8,374 nt of DNA from Actinomycetes bacterium (GTDB taxonomy: Bacteria; Actinomycetota; Acidimicrobiia; Spongiisociales; UBA5794): positions 1 through 8,374 of the forward strand of contig JAHEEL010000099.1 of assembly GCA_024640745.1 (NCBI GenBank). The letters are read 5' to 3'. Each line of letters begins with the position of its first letter. Position 1 is the first letter of the stretch. The notes beneath the pieces were generated by a model that ran no database searches, was not told where the DNA came from, and saw only the letters and a list, made by a program, of their open reading frames with translations. This document shows positions 1 to 5,886 of this stretch, piece after piece. The position numbers and the translations under genes are program-made.

Positions 1-368
1 GACCCCGTATTGCACCACTTGCTGTTGAACCTCTGGACGGCGCGAAACCTAGGAGCACGAGGGGTTCAGCCGCTCGGAACCTCCCCAACCCACCCACAGG
101 TACAGCAGGAGAGCGACATATCGGCACCCGTGAGCGGCACCGAACGTCAAGTACGACCGCCCAGAATGCCTGTCGGTAGGTTGGCGGACTGGCTGAATCC
201 GATCGCCGGCGAACCGGCGGGCCCGCTCGAGACGGCGTCGTTCATCGAATCGTTCACGCCATCGCTGATGCCTCGGTCCCACCGGAAGCGAGCTGAGATT
301 CCAATGGTCTGCGGCGGCCCGCCGGGTGCAGCATCCACGCGCAGACAAAGCGCGCAGTATCCGCCGAA
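1..368. other. Non-coding or unassigned left flank
   Basis: No reading frame here looks like a conserved protein; the open frames are arginine/proline-rich and typical of chance frames in GC-rich DNA. Three short hairpins are visible: 61-67 with 77-83 (one G-T pair), 204-209 with 214-219 (CGCCGG, four-base loop reading TTCG on the minus strand), and 312-316 with 320-324. None is followed by a T-run, so no intrinsic terminator for the PQQ dehydrogenase gene can be called, although the two nearer ones lie 45 and 150 bases past its stop codon. The minus frame directly after that stop stays open to about 147 (see findings). Confidence 0.5.
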
Positions 369-3300
369 TCAGGGTTGCCCGACCGTTCCCGCAACGACGG
401 TTGTCGATCCAGCGGGGCCAACGAACTCAGAATCAGCGACGCCCTGGGAATTGGAGAACCGCAGGTAGAGGGTGCCGTTGCCGGGGCGGAACGCACCGAC
501 CGTGGGGAGGTCGCGATCGGCCCAATCACCGAGAATGACGATATCGCCGGGATCCCCGAAGATGAAGGACCGATCGGCGATGCCCGTGGTCAGCGTGTTC
601 CTGAAGTAGACGAGGCCCGTCGACTCCCGGTGGAGCCCGACTTCTGCAATCGAGTCGCCGTCGATGTCGCCGACGAAGGGCTTGTCACCGGGGTCACCAA
701 AGAAGAAGTCGAAATCGGCAGCTCCAAGGCCCGCTCCGTTCATCCCGAGTTCGTTGATGATGAAGAAGCGGCCCTCGCTTGGGCGGTAGACGGAGACAGT
801 ATCGCAGCCGTCTCCGTTGAAGTCGCCGGCGAGGGGTACGTCGTCCGGGTTGCCGAAGAAGAACCGGATGTCCGCAATGCCCTGCGTGTTCGAGTCTCTG
901 AGATAGACGTAGCCGTCAAGCCGGCGGTACAAGCCCGGGGTCGCGGTGCCGTCACAGTTCCAATCGCCCATCATGGGGTAGTCACCCGGGTTCCCGTAGT
1001 AGAACTGCGATTGGGGTTCGCCGTTCTTCGTGAAATGCCAGAACCCCCGGTTCGTATCGACCAGGACCGCTTCGGTGCGCCCTTGGTAGACCGCTGTGAG
1101 GCCGACATCGGTCTCGGGCGCGATGAAGTCTCGGACGCGCTCGGCGCTATCCGACCATCCGACGTTGTCGTAGGTGACGCCATCGCGCACGAACCAGGCG
1201 GGCGGCACGAGCGAGTTTGCCGATCCGACAATGACGTTTCGGACGAATGGTGCCGTTTCGACGGCTTCGCCGAAGCCGATGCCAACCCCCGGTGGACGCG
1301 ACCGGATCGTCACGTCCACGCGCCGGGGAGCGATCCGGACACTGGTCTCGTCCTCCAGCCCTTCCGGGTCAGCTACACGAAGGCCGATCTCGATGAAGTC
1401 GGCGTCGATCCAGTCGGCGGCGACGACCGCGCCGGTGGCCTTCCCCTCGAACTTCTCGACGAAGCGCGTCGAGCAGTCCCCGGAAGACTGGCAGTCGAGG
1501 ATGTTGATCGTCCACGTCATCGCCGAGGGCGGCAACGTGCCGCTCTCCGCGTCGACACCGGTTCCGGAGAAGGGAATCCGGTCGCCGACCGCCCACGTCG
1601 TAATTGTTGAAGGAGTCAGGATCGAAGCCGTCGGTGCGGTGTTCTGTGGGGAAATCAGGACGGTGTCAACACCGGTTGCACCGCCCGCGTCCGTCACCTG
1701 GAGGCGGGCATTGACCGGCGCGGATCCGTTGTAGGTCCACGTCGGAGTCGGACCGGTTCCATCGTCGTAGGCGCCGTCTCCGTCGAGGTCCCAGGCGAAG
1801 GTCAGCTGGGAGCCGTCCGGGTCAAAGGATGCCGAGCCGTCGAACTGGACGGTGAGCGGTGTCGGCCCGGACGTCGGCGTTGCCGCTGCGATGGCCGTGG
1901 GCGAGGCGTTGAGCGTCGAGCGAATCCGATGGATGCGGCCGCCGAGGAGCTCGACCCAGTACAGGGCCCCGTCCGGTCCGAACCTCAGGTCGACGGCGCC
2001 TGCTTGATTGGCAACGGCGCCGAGGCTTGACAGGTCCGCAAACACCTCGGTTTGGCCCTGGCTCGGGTCATCATCGACTCCGAGCGGCATGACCCAAATG
2101 CAACTGCGATTGAAGTCGGTGAAGAACAGCGCTCCGTCGTAGGTAGCGGGGAAGTTGCCGCCCTCCTCGAAGATGACGCCGCTGATCGACGATCCTGCGT
2201 CGATCGGGCACGTCTCTCCCGGCACGATGCTGACGTCGTGGCGATACGAATACCAGGGATCGATGAGCCCGGCGGGGCTCGTCACGGCGAGCCCACACAG
2301 CCCGGGGAGGTCCTGGTAGTTCCCCAAGTAGTCGCTGGCTTCGTAGCACGGCCATCCGAAGTTGTCTGCGGCCGTCGGTGTGGTGGAACGAACGACGTTG
2401 ATTTCTTCCCACACGCCCCAGCCGACATCTCCGATCCAGAGCTCGCTGGTTCCGGGGCGGAAGGTGAACCGGAACGGGTTGCGAAGGCCGATCGCCACGA
2501 TGCGCTGAGCGTTGGTGTCTGCGCCGGGAGAGCCGAAGAGCGGGTTGCCGGCGACCGGATTCCCGTCTCCGTCGATACGGATGACCGCGCCGTCGAGCCC
2601 GGTCGGATCACCGGAGGTCAGCAGATCCTGCGACCTGAATGCTCCACCCTCTGCCGTTGCCGGGGGGTTGGAGCCCATCGGATCGCCACAGGGATTCGGA
2701 GCGGGGTTGCCGAGCGTGTCGAGCCCCCATTGGCCCCAGTCGCTCGTGCTGAAGCTCGCGCCGTCGCCGCCGGCGGCATAGAGGTAGCCGTCGGGTCCGA
2801 ACAAGATCGTTCCGACCGAGTGGCTGGGGAATTGGGCGCACCAGTCTTCGATGAGGACGAGCTCTGAGCCGGCAACCATGGTGTTGCCGGTGCCGCCACC
2901 CGACACCGTCAGACGTGACAACCTCCCGCTGACGACGCATCCGCCACTTGGTGCGGAAGCGCCGGGCGGATCCGGACACGCGTCGTTGAGGCCGAGCTCG
3001 AGGCCCGGGATCGGGGCTGCCTTGCCCGGCGCCACGTTGTAGGTGTATTGCACATACACGTAGGGGCGGGCCGGGAACTCGGGGTCGATGGCGAGGCCGA
3101 GCAATCCGCGGTCGAACCAATTGTGGACGGACGAGGAGAGGTCGGCGAACAACACTGGGCTGGTATCGGCGGTTGAGGCATACATCCAGAGACGCCCAGA
3201 CTTCTCCGCAACCAATACACGGCCGTCCGAAAGCCAATCCAGGGTCGTTGGGAAATCAAGGTCGTCAAAGACGATCTCGTCTTCGAACCCATCCGGAACA

Positions 3301-3512
3301 ACGCCGGCTGCCCCCGCAGGCCCGGTCACTGCAGTCAGCGTGGATACAACGAGTGCAAGCACCAGAGCCACAGCGACGGACGGGCGCGCCGTCGGGCTTG
3401 GCCGGGATCTCCGCCCCGCCGATCGTACGACTGCCCGCGGCTGGGGCCTCGGCGTATGAACACCGAATTTGCTGCCCTCCAAGGCGTCTCCGCCGGGTTC
3501 CCCACCTATCAT
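369..3512 (-). CDS. Secreted PQQ-dependent sugar dehydrogenase (GSDH family) with PKD domain and FG-GAP-like repeats
   Basis: A 1047-residue exported protein. Residues 20-45 are Arg/Pro-rich and basic, 46-63 form a hydrophobic core (VAVALVLALVV...), and a signal-peptidase-like AGAA lies near 66-69. Residues about 75-533 match the glucose/sorbosone dehydrogenase beta-propeller: SHSVGTILFGPDGYLYAAGGDG with His231 as the probable catalytic base, RNPFRFTFRPG, GDVGWGVWEEIN and DNFGWPCYE. Family members oxidise aldoses or related sugars with PQQ and calcium; the substrate here cannot be read. Residues about 535-623 are a PKD domain (DGSASFDPDG, WDLDGDG). Residues 624-815 look beta-rich and unassigned. 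Four repeats fill 837-1029. About eight cysteines in the propeller suggest disulfides outside the cell. No LPXTG or C-terminal membrane segment is seen, so release or wall association via the repeats is inferred. The ATG at 3512 follows GGGGGTGG; a TTG at 3482, preceded by GGAG, is an alternative start. No PQQ synthesis genes are in the window. Confidence 0.9.
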   Translation of the reverse strand: MIGGEPGGDALEGSKFGVHTPRPQPRAVVRSAGRRSRPSPTARPSVAVALVLALVVSTLTAVTGPAGAAGVVPDGFEDEIVFDDLDFPTTLDWLSDGRVLVAEKSGRLWMYASTADTSPVLFADLSSSVHNWFDRGLLGLAIDPEFPARPYVYVQYTYNVAPGKAAPIPGLELGLNDACPDPPGASAPSGGCVVSGRLSRLTVSGGGTGNTMVAGSELVLIEDWCAQFPSHSVGTILFGPDGYLYAAGGDGASFSTSDWGQWGLDTLGNPAPNPCGDPMGSNPPATAEGGAFRSQDLLTSGDPTGLDGAVIRIDGDGNPVAGNPLFGSPGADTNAQRIVAIGLRNPFRFTFRPGTSELWIGDVGWGVWEEINVVRSTTPTAADNFGWPCYEASDYLGNYQDLPGLCGLAVTSPAGLIDPWYSYRHDVSIVPGETCPIDAGSSISGVIFEEGGNFPATYDGALFFTDFNRSCIWVMPLGVDDDPSQGQTEVFADLSSLGAVANQAGAVDLRFGPDGALYWVELLGGRIHRIRSTLNASPTAIAAATPTSGPTPLTVQFDGSASFDPDGSQLTFAWDLDGDGAYDDGTGPTPTWTYNGSAPVNARLQVTDAGGATGVDTVLISPQNTAPTASILTPSTITTWAVGDRIPFSGTGVDAESGTLPPSAMTWTINILDCQSSGDCSTRFVEKFEGKATGAVVAADWIDADFIEIGLRVADPEGLEDETSVRIAPRRVDVTIRSRPPGVGIGFGEAVETAPFVRNVIVGSANSLVPPAWFVRDGVTYDNVGWSDSAERVRDFIAPETDVGLTAVYQGRTEAVLVDTNRGFWHFTKNGEPQSQFYYGNPGDYPMMGDWNCDGTATPGLYRRLDGYVYLRDSNTQGIADIRFFFGNPDDVPLAGDFNGDGCDTVSVYRPSEGRFFIINELGMNGAGLGAADFDFFFGDPGDKPFVGDIDGDSIAEVGLHRESTGLVYFRNTLTTGIADRSFIFGDPGDIVILGDWADRDLPTVGAFRPGNGTLYLRFSNSQGVADSEFVGPAGSTTVVAGTVGQP
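372..1004 (-). repeat. Four tandem FG-GAP/VCBS-like protein repeats plus a partial fifth
   Basis: Within the PQQ dehydrogenase, repeats start at residues 837 (FYYGNPGDYP), 884 (FFFGNPDDVP), 936 (FFFGDPGDKP) and 983 (FIFGDPGDIV), giving periods of 47, 52, 47 and 47 residues. A truncated unit (FVGPAGS) begins at 1030. Each carries a calcium-loop-like acidic motif: GDWNCDG, GDFNGDG, GDIDGDS and the degenerate GDWADRD. Each then has a GLYR/SVYR/GLHR/GAFR strand and, except in unit 2, an LTTGIAD/SNTQGIAD-type turn. A half unit (VDTNRGFWHF) precedes the first. Such arrays form beta-propeller-like or adhesive modules on secreted bacterial proteins. Unit 2 has a five-residue expansion (NELGMNGAGLGAAD). 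Confidence 0.8.
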
Positions 3513-3516
3513 GTGC

Positions 3517-3542
3517 CACCCCCATTGGCTCGAGGCATCCTA
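3517..3542 (-). promoter_or_regulatory. Candidate -10 and ribosome binding site of the PQQ dehydrogenase gene
   Basis: On the minus strand, GGGGGTGG (3523-3516) lies a few bases before the ATG at 3512 and can serve as a degenerate Shine-Dalgarno sequence. TAGGAT at 3542-3537 fits the actinobacterial TANNNT -10 pattern and would give a leader of roughly 20 bases. No convincing -35 hexamer is found at the usual spacing. The alternative is readthrough from the mini-operon that ends at 3667. Confidence 0.2.
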
Positions 3543-3666
3543 CTCGAATTGGATGGAGTGGCGCCGGGCGCTGCGCGCTACCGAGTACCTCGCCGACGCC
3601 TGCAGGTGTTCACACGGTCGCGCCCATCATCCCTGTTCGCGGCCGAGGCGGGAGTCAGACGGCGAG

Positions 3667-3843
3667 CTACTTCACGGCCCGAGGGGTTGCGCGGCTGCTG
3701 GACCGCCCCTTTGCGATATGGACGTACTCGGCACAGCCGCACTTCGGGACGCTGCAACCCAGGTGACCGTGGTGCTCGCTATGTGGATGTCCGCACTCCG
3801 TGCAGCGCTGTCGACCGGTGTGCATGGTTGATGATGAACTCAC
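3667..3843 (-). CDS. 58-residue Cys/His-rich mini-protein, probable metal-binding fold
   Basis: A short gene in a stretch that would otherwise look intergenic. The GTG start at 3843 is chosen because AAAGGAG (3858-3852) sits 8 bases upstream; the ATG at 3825 is an internal alternative with no such site. The product has Cys14-x2-Cys17, then His19, His21, His24, His25 and His27, then Cys30, and Cys35-x-Cys37, within TECGHPHSEHHGHLGC and VPKCGCAEYV. The 18 residues after the last Cys are basic. Five cysteines and five histidines packed into 24 residues are hard to explain by chance and suggest a small zinc-ribbon or zinc-knuckle; CGH...GC-x4-CxC resembles short uncharacterised actinobacterial proteins I have seen, but I cannot name a family. 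Its start overlaps the stop of the preceding small gene (GTGA), so coupled translation is likely. Cytoplasmic; function unknown. Confidence 0.75.
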   Translation of the reverse strand: MSSSSTMHTGRQRCTECGHPHSEHHGHLGCSVPKCGCAEYVHIAKGRSSSRATPRAVK

Positions 3844-4016
3844 TGTGATCGCTCCTTTGGCGTGCCGAGTGCTAGACCGCGATTGCTGTGCGTCCGTCCG
3901 TTGGGGCCATCGAGGATCGGGCTCTTGCCGGCCGGTTCGTATCGAGCGACGCGCGCTTCCCGATTGGCGGTGGTGGTGGCGAACGCGAGGTTCGCCACGG
4001 AGCGGATGCTGGACAT
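3840..4016 (-). CDS. 58-residue uncharacterised basic mini-protein, first gene of a two-gene operon
   Basis: I do not recognise this product. The ATG at 4016 is chosen because GAAGGAG (4028-4022) lies 5 bases upstream; the in-frame GTG at 4022 overlaps that site and is less likely. The first 15 codons after the start almost all end in C or G, as expected of real coding sequence in this genome, and the bias continues more weakly to the end. The protein begins MSSIRSVANLAFATTTANRE, is rich in Arg, Ala, Thr and Ser, has a central YEPAGKSPILDGPNG segment and ends PKERSQ. It has no cysteine, no membrane segment and no recognisable signal peptide. Its TGA overlaps the GTG of the Cys/His mini-protein by four bases, implying co-expression and perhaps a partner role. 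It might be a leader peptide for that gene rather than an independent protein. Confidence 0.65.
   Translation of the reverse strand: MSSIRSVANLAFATTTANREARVARYEPAGKSPILDGPNGRTHSNRGLALGTPKERSQ
3852..3858 (-). promoter_or_regulatory. Shine-Dalgarno of the Cys/His mini-protein
   Basis: AAAGGAG on the minus strand, 8 bases before the GTG at 3843. It lies inside the 3' end of the preceding small gene, as is normal for overlapping cistrons, and it decides the start. Confidence 0.6.
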
Positions 4017-4021
4017 ATGCA

Positions 4022-4028
4022 CTCCTTC
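4022..4028 (-). promoter_or_regulatory. Shine-Dalgarno of the first mini-gene
   Basis: GAAGGAG on the minus strand, 5 bases before the ATG at 4016. It is one of the two strongest ribosome binding sites in the window and the main reason to call the 58-residue gene. Confidence 0.6.
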
Positions 4029-4253
4029 AGAAGAGCTAGCCGTCGGATGCCGACGCCCCCCGAGATGTGCGTTCTAGGCTCGACGCGGTGCGCCGGGTCG
4101 GAACCGCATGTCTTGCGGTGACTCCGCTGGACGGACGAAGCGGCGGAGTCGGCGCTGTACGTTGATCGCGTACGTCGTCGCCATCAACCGTAGCAGCAGG
4201 TGGCAGGGCGCGGATCGATGCATGCCGGACGTCGGGCTTCTAGGGTCACGGTC
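4029..4253. other. Divergent control region between the mini-operon and the ProA-like gene
   Basis: This 225-base stretch should hold the promoters of the minus-strand mini-operon and of the plus-strand ProA-like gene. I find no sigma-70 type pair worth calling on either strand. A minus frame at 4074-4184 could give a 36-residue Arg-rich peptide (MATTYAINVQRRLRRF...), but it has no ribosome binding site. An imperfect inverted repeat lies at 4158-4192. Confidence 0.4.
4158..4192. repeat. Imperfect inverted repeat, possible operator or RNA hairpin
   Basis: TACGTTGAT (4158-4166) and ATCAACCGTA (4183-4192) are reverse complements apart from one bulged base, separated by 16 bases. The arm spacing suits a regulator dimer. 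The element also contains GTACGTTG (4157-4164) and GTACGTCG (4170-4177) as an approximate direct repeat with a 13-base step. It lies 62 bases before the ProA-like start codon and upstream of the mini-operon. Confidence 0.3.
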
Positions 4254-5753
4254 ATGGATCAACTCGACACACTGACCCCGGGCATGCCCATCGTCTGGGG
4301 CGGCAGCCGCATTACCCCGGTGACCGATGAACTGGCTGCAGCTTTCAAACCCGGCGACTCCCTGATCGTCATGCAGGCCGACGGAACGCTGCTCCACGTC
4401 CCGGCGTCCGAGCAGTCGGCCGCCAGAGCGGCTGTAGATGCCGCTGCGGGAGCGTTCGATCGCATGGGCGGCGTGAGCGACGAGCGGATCTCCGAGTTCT
4501 ACGAGCTCTTCGCCTCGACGCTTGCCGACGACACGGCGTTCGCGCCGATCGCCGCAGCGAACCGATCCGACGTGGCCCGAGCACGATCGCGGGGCCGTTC
4601 GGCGACGCGCTTGATCCTGAGCGATCGGATGCGTGCCGACATGATCGCCGGGTTGCGGTCCTGGCGAGATGCGCCGGGTGGTCGGGGGAGCGTGATTGAA
4701 ACGATCGACCACGAAGGCTGGCGCGTCGACCAGGTGCGAGACGGCCTCGGGGTTGTTGGGTTCGTCTTCGAGGGTCGGCCGAACGTGTTTGCCGACGCAA
4801 CGGGCGTTCTTCGCAGCGGGAACACGGTGGTGTTCCGGATCGGATCCGATGCTCTCGGAACGGCGAGGGCGATCGTTGAGCATGCACTGAATCCGGCACT
4901 GTCGCTTTCTGGACTGCCCCAGGGCGCGGCCGTACTGATCGACAGCGCGGCGCACGCATCGGCGTGGGCCATGTTCTCGGATCCGAGGCTGGCACTCGCC
5001 GTCGCTCGCGGCTCGGGTGCGGCGACCGCACAGCTCGGAGCGGTGGCCCGTCAGGCCGGCAACTCCGTCAGCCTCCACGGAACCGGCGGGGCGTGGATGG
5101 TGGCGGACGCAACTGCCGACCCCGAGGCGTTTGCAGCCGCGATCTATCACTCCCTCGACCGGAAGGTCTGCAACACCCTGAACACGTGCTGCATCGTGGC
5201 CGAACGCGCCGGCGACCTTGTTCCGGCCTTCCTCGACGCAATCGAACGCGCCGGCGAACGACGTGGAGTTCGCCCGAAGCTCCACATCCTCGAAGGGTCC
5301 GAGGCCGCGGTTCCGAAGGTGTGGTTCGCGCGGCGGGTCGCGATCGCCCGAGCCGACGGCGAGCATGAGGAGATACAGGCCGAAACGATTGAACTCGAGG
5401 CACTCGGATCCGAATGGGAGTGGGAAGAGAGCCCCGAGGTGACACTTGCGATCGTCGAGTCGGTCGAGGAAGCCGTCGACTGGTTCAACCGCTTCAGCCC
5501 GAGATTCGTCGTTTCGCTGGTCTCCGATGATGTTGCGGCGCACGACCGGTTCTTCGATCTGGTCGATGCGCCGTTCGTTGGAAACGGGTTCACTCGCTGG
5601 GTGGACGGCCAATACGCGCTCGACAAGCCGGAGCTCGGTCTTTCGAACTGGCAGCACGGTCGCCTGTTCGGTCGGGGCGGGATTCTCTCCGGGGATTCCG
5701 TCTACACCGTGCGGACCCGGGTCACCCAGGACGATCCGAACATCGGCCGCTAA
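4254..5753 (+). CDS. ProA-like aldehyde dehydrogenase (gamma-glutamyl phosphate reductase family)
   Basis: A 499-residue member of the ALDH superfamily nearest to glutamate-5-semialdehyde dehydrogenase. Residues 168-178 (VGFVFEGRPNV) correspond to the ProA GVIYE(S/A)RPNV nucleotide-binding signature, followed by LRSGNTVVFRIGSDA; the catalytic cysteine is Cys306 in KVCNTLNTCCIV (ProA: CNxxET); the C-terminal part keeps TRWVDG and ELGLSNWQHGR, like ProA's TRFxDG and LGAEVGIST. ProA reduces gamma-glutamyl phosphate with NADPH in proline synthesis. Differences are clear: about 54 extra N-terminal residues (MDQLDTLTPGMPIVWGG..., GDSLIVMQADG), no PRGG motif but VARGSG, an acidic ALGSEWEWEESPE segment, and a total length some 80 residues above the usual 415-420. 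No proB adjoins. The ATG at 4254 follows AGGG by 8 bases; in-frame GTG 4200 and ATG 4218 are less supported. It may be a true ProA in this lineage or an enzyme for another acyl phosphate or aldehyde. Probably cytoplasmic. Confidence 0.85.
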   Translation: MDQLDTLTPGMPIVWGGSRITPVTDELAAAFKPGDSLIVMQADGTLLHVPASEQSAARAAVDAAAGAFDRMGGVSDERISEFYELFASTLADDTAFAPIAAANRSDVARARSRGRSATRLILSDRMRADMIAGLRSWRDAPGGRGSVIETIDHEGWRVDQVRDGLGVVGFVFEGRPNVFADATGVLRSGNTVVFRIGSDALGTARAIVEHALNPALSLSGLPQGAAVLIDSAAHASAWAMFSDPRLALAVARGSGAATAQLGAVARQAGNSVSLHGTGGAWMVADATADPEAFAAAIYHSLDRKVCNTLNTCCIVAERAGDLVPAFLDAIERAGERRGVRPKLHILEGSEAAVPKVWFARRVAIARADGEHEEIQAETIELEALGSEWEWEESPEVTLAIVESVEEAVDWFNRFSPRFVVSLVSDDVAAHDRFFDLVDAPFVGNGFTRWVDGQYALDKPELGLSNWQHGRLFGRGGILSGDSVYTVRTRVTQDDPNIGR

Positions 5754-5886
5754 GGATTCCGCGTACCCAGGGGTTGGCACCGCCACACGGACGTCGTGAC
5801 CCGCAGAATGCGAGACATGGTGGCACCGTTTCGTTCCGTGGGCTCGGGACGCCAATCAGGACGTGGCGAAGCCGGGTTGCGCATGA
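5754..5886. other. Convergent intergenic region, no clear terminator
   Basis: The ProA-like gene and leuS end facing each other across this gap. The best hairpin is CGCCA (5850-5854) with TGGCG (5864-5868) around a nine-base loop; a CACG/CGTG stem lies near 5793-5805. Neither has a T-run on either strand, so factor-dependent termination is the simpler reading. Confidence 0.35.

Noticed and set aside
20..90. tRNA-Ser-like fragment on the minus strand (CCGAGCGGCTGAA, then GGTTCAA about 50 bases later)
   Set aside because: The D-arm string looks right, but no anticodon stem, T-stem or matching acceptor arm can be formed.
375..1610. 411-codon plus-strand frame antisense to the PQQ dehydrogenase
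   Set aside because: Acidic, low-complexity reading (repeated VGD, EVE, DRG) that mirrors the repeats of the real minus-strand gene.
3511..3831. Plus-strand frame beginning MCHPHWLEASYSNWMEWRRALRA...
   Set aside because: The first 30 codons look protein-like, but there is no ribosome binding site and it runs antisense to the better-supported Cys/His mini-gene.
4074..4184. 36-residue Arg-rich minus-strand peptide upstream of the mini-operon
   Set aside because: No Shine-Dalgarno sequence precedes its ATG, and it is the tail of a long chance frame antisense to the ProA-like gene.
4074..5855. 593-codon minus-strand frame antisense to the ProA-like gene
   Set aside because: No conserved motifs; its composition is that of an opposite-strand shadow in GC-rich coding DNA.
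5850..5868. Hairpin as intrinsic terminator between the ProA-like gene and leuS
   Set aside because: Only a five-base stem with a nine-base loop and no T-run on either strand.
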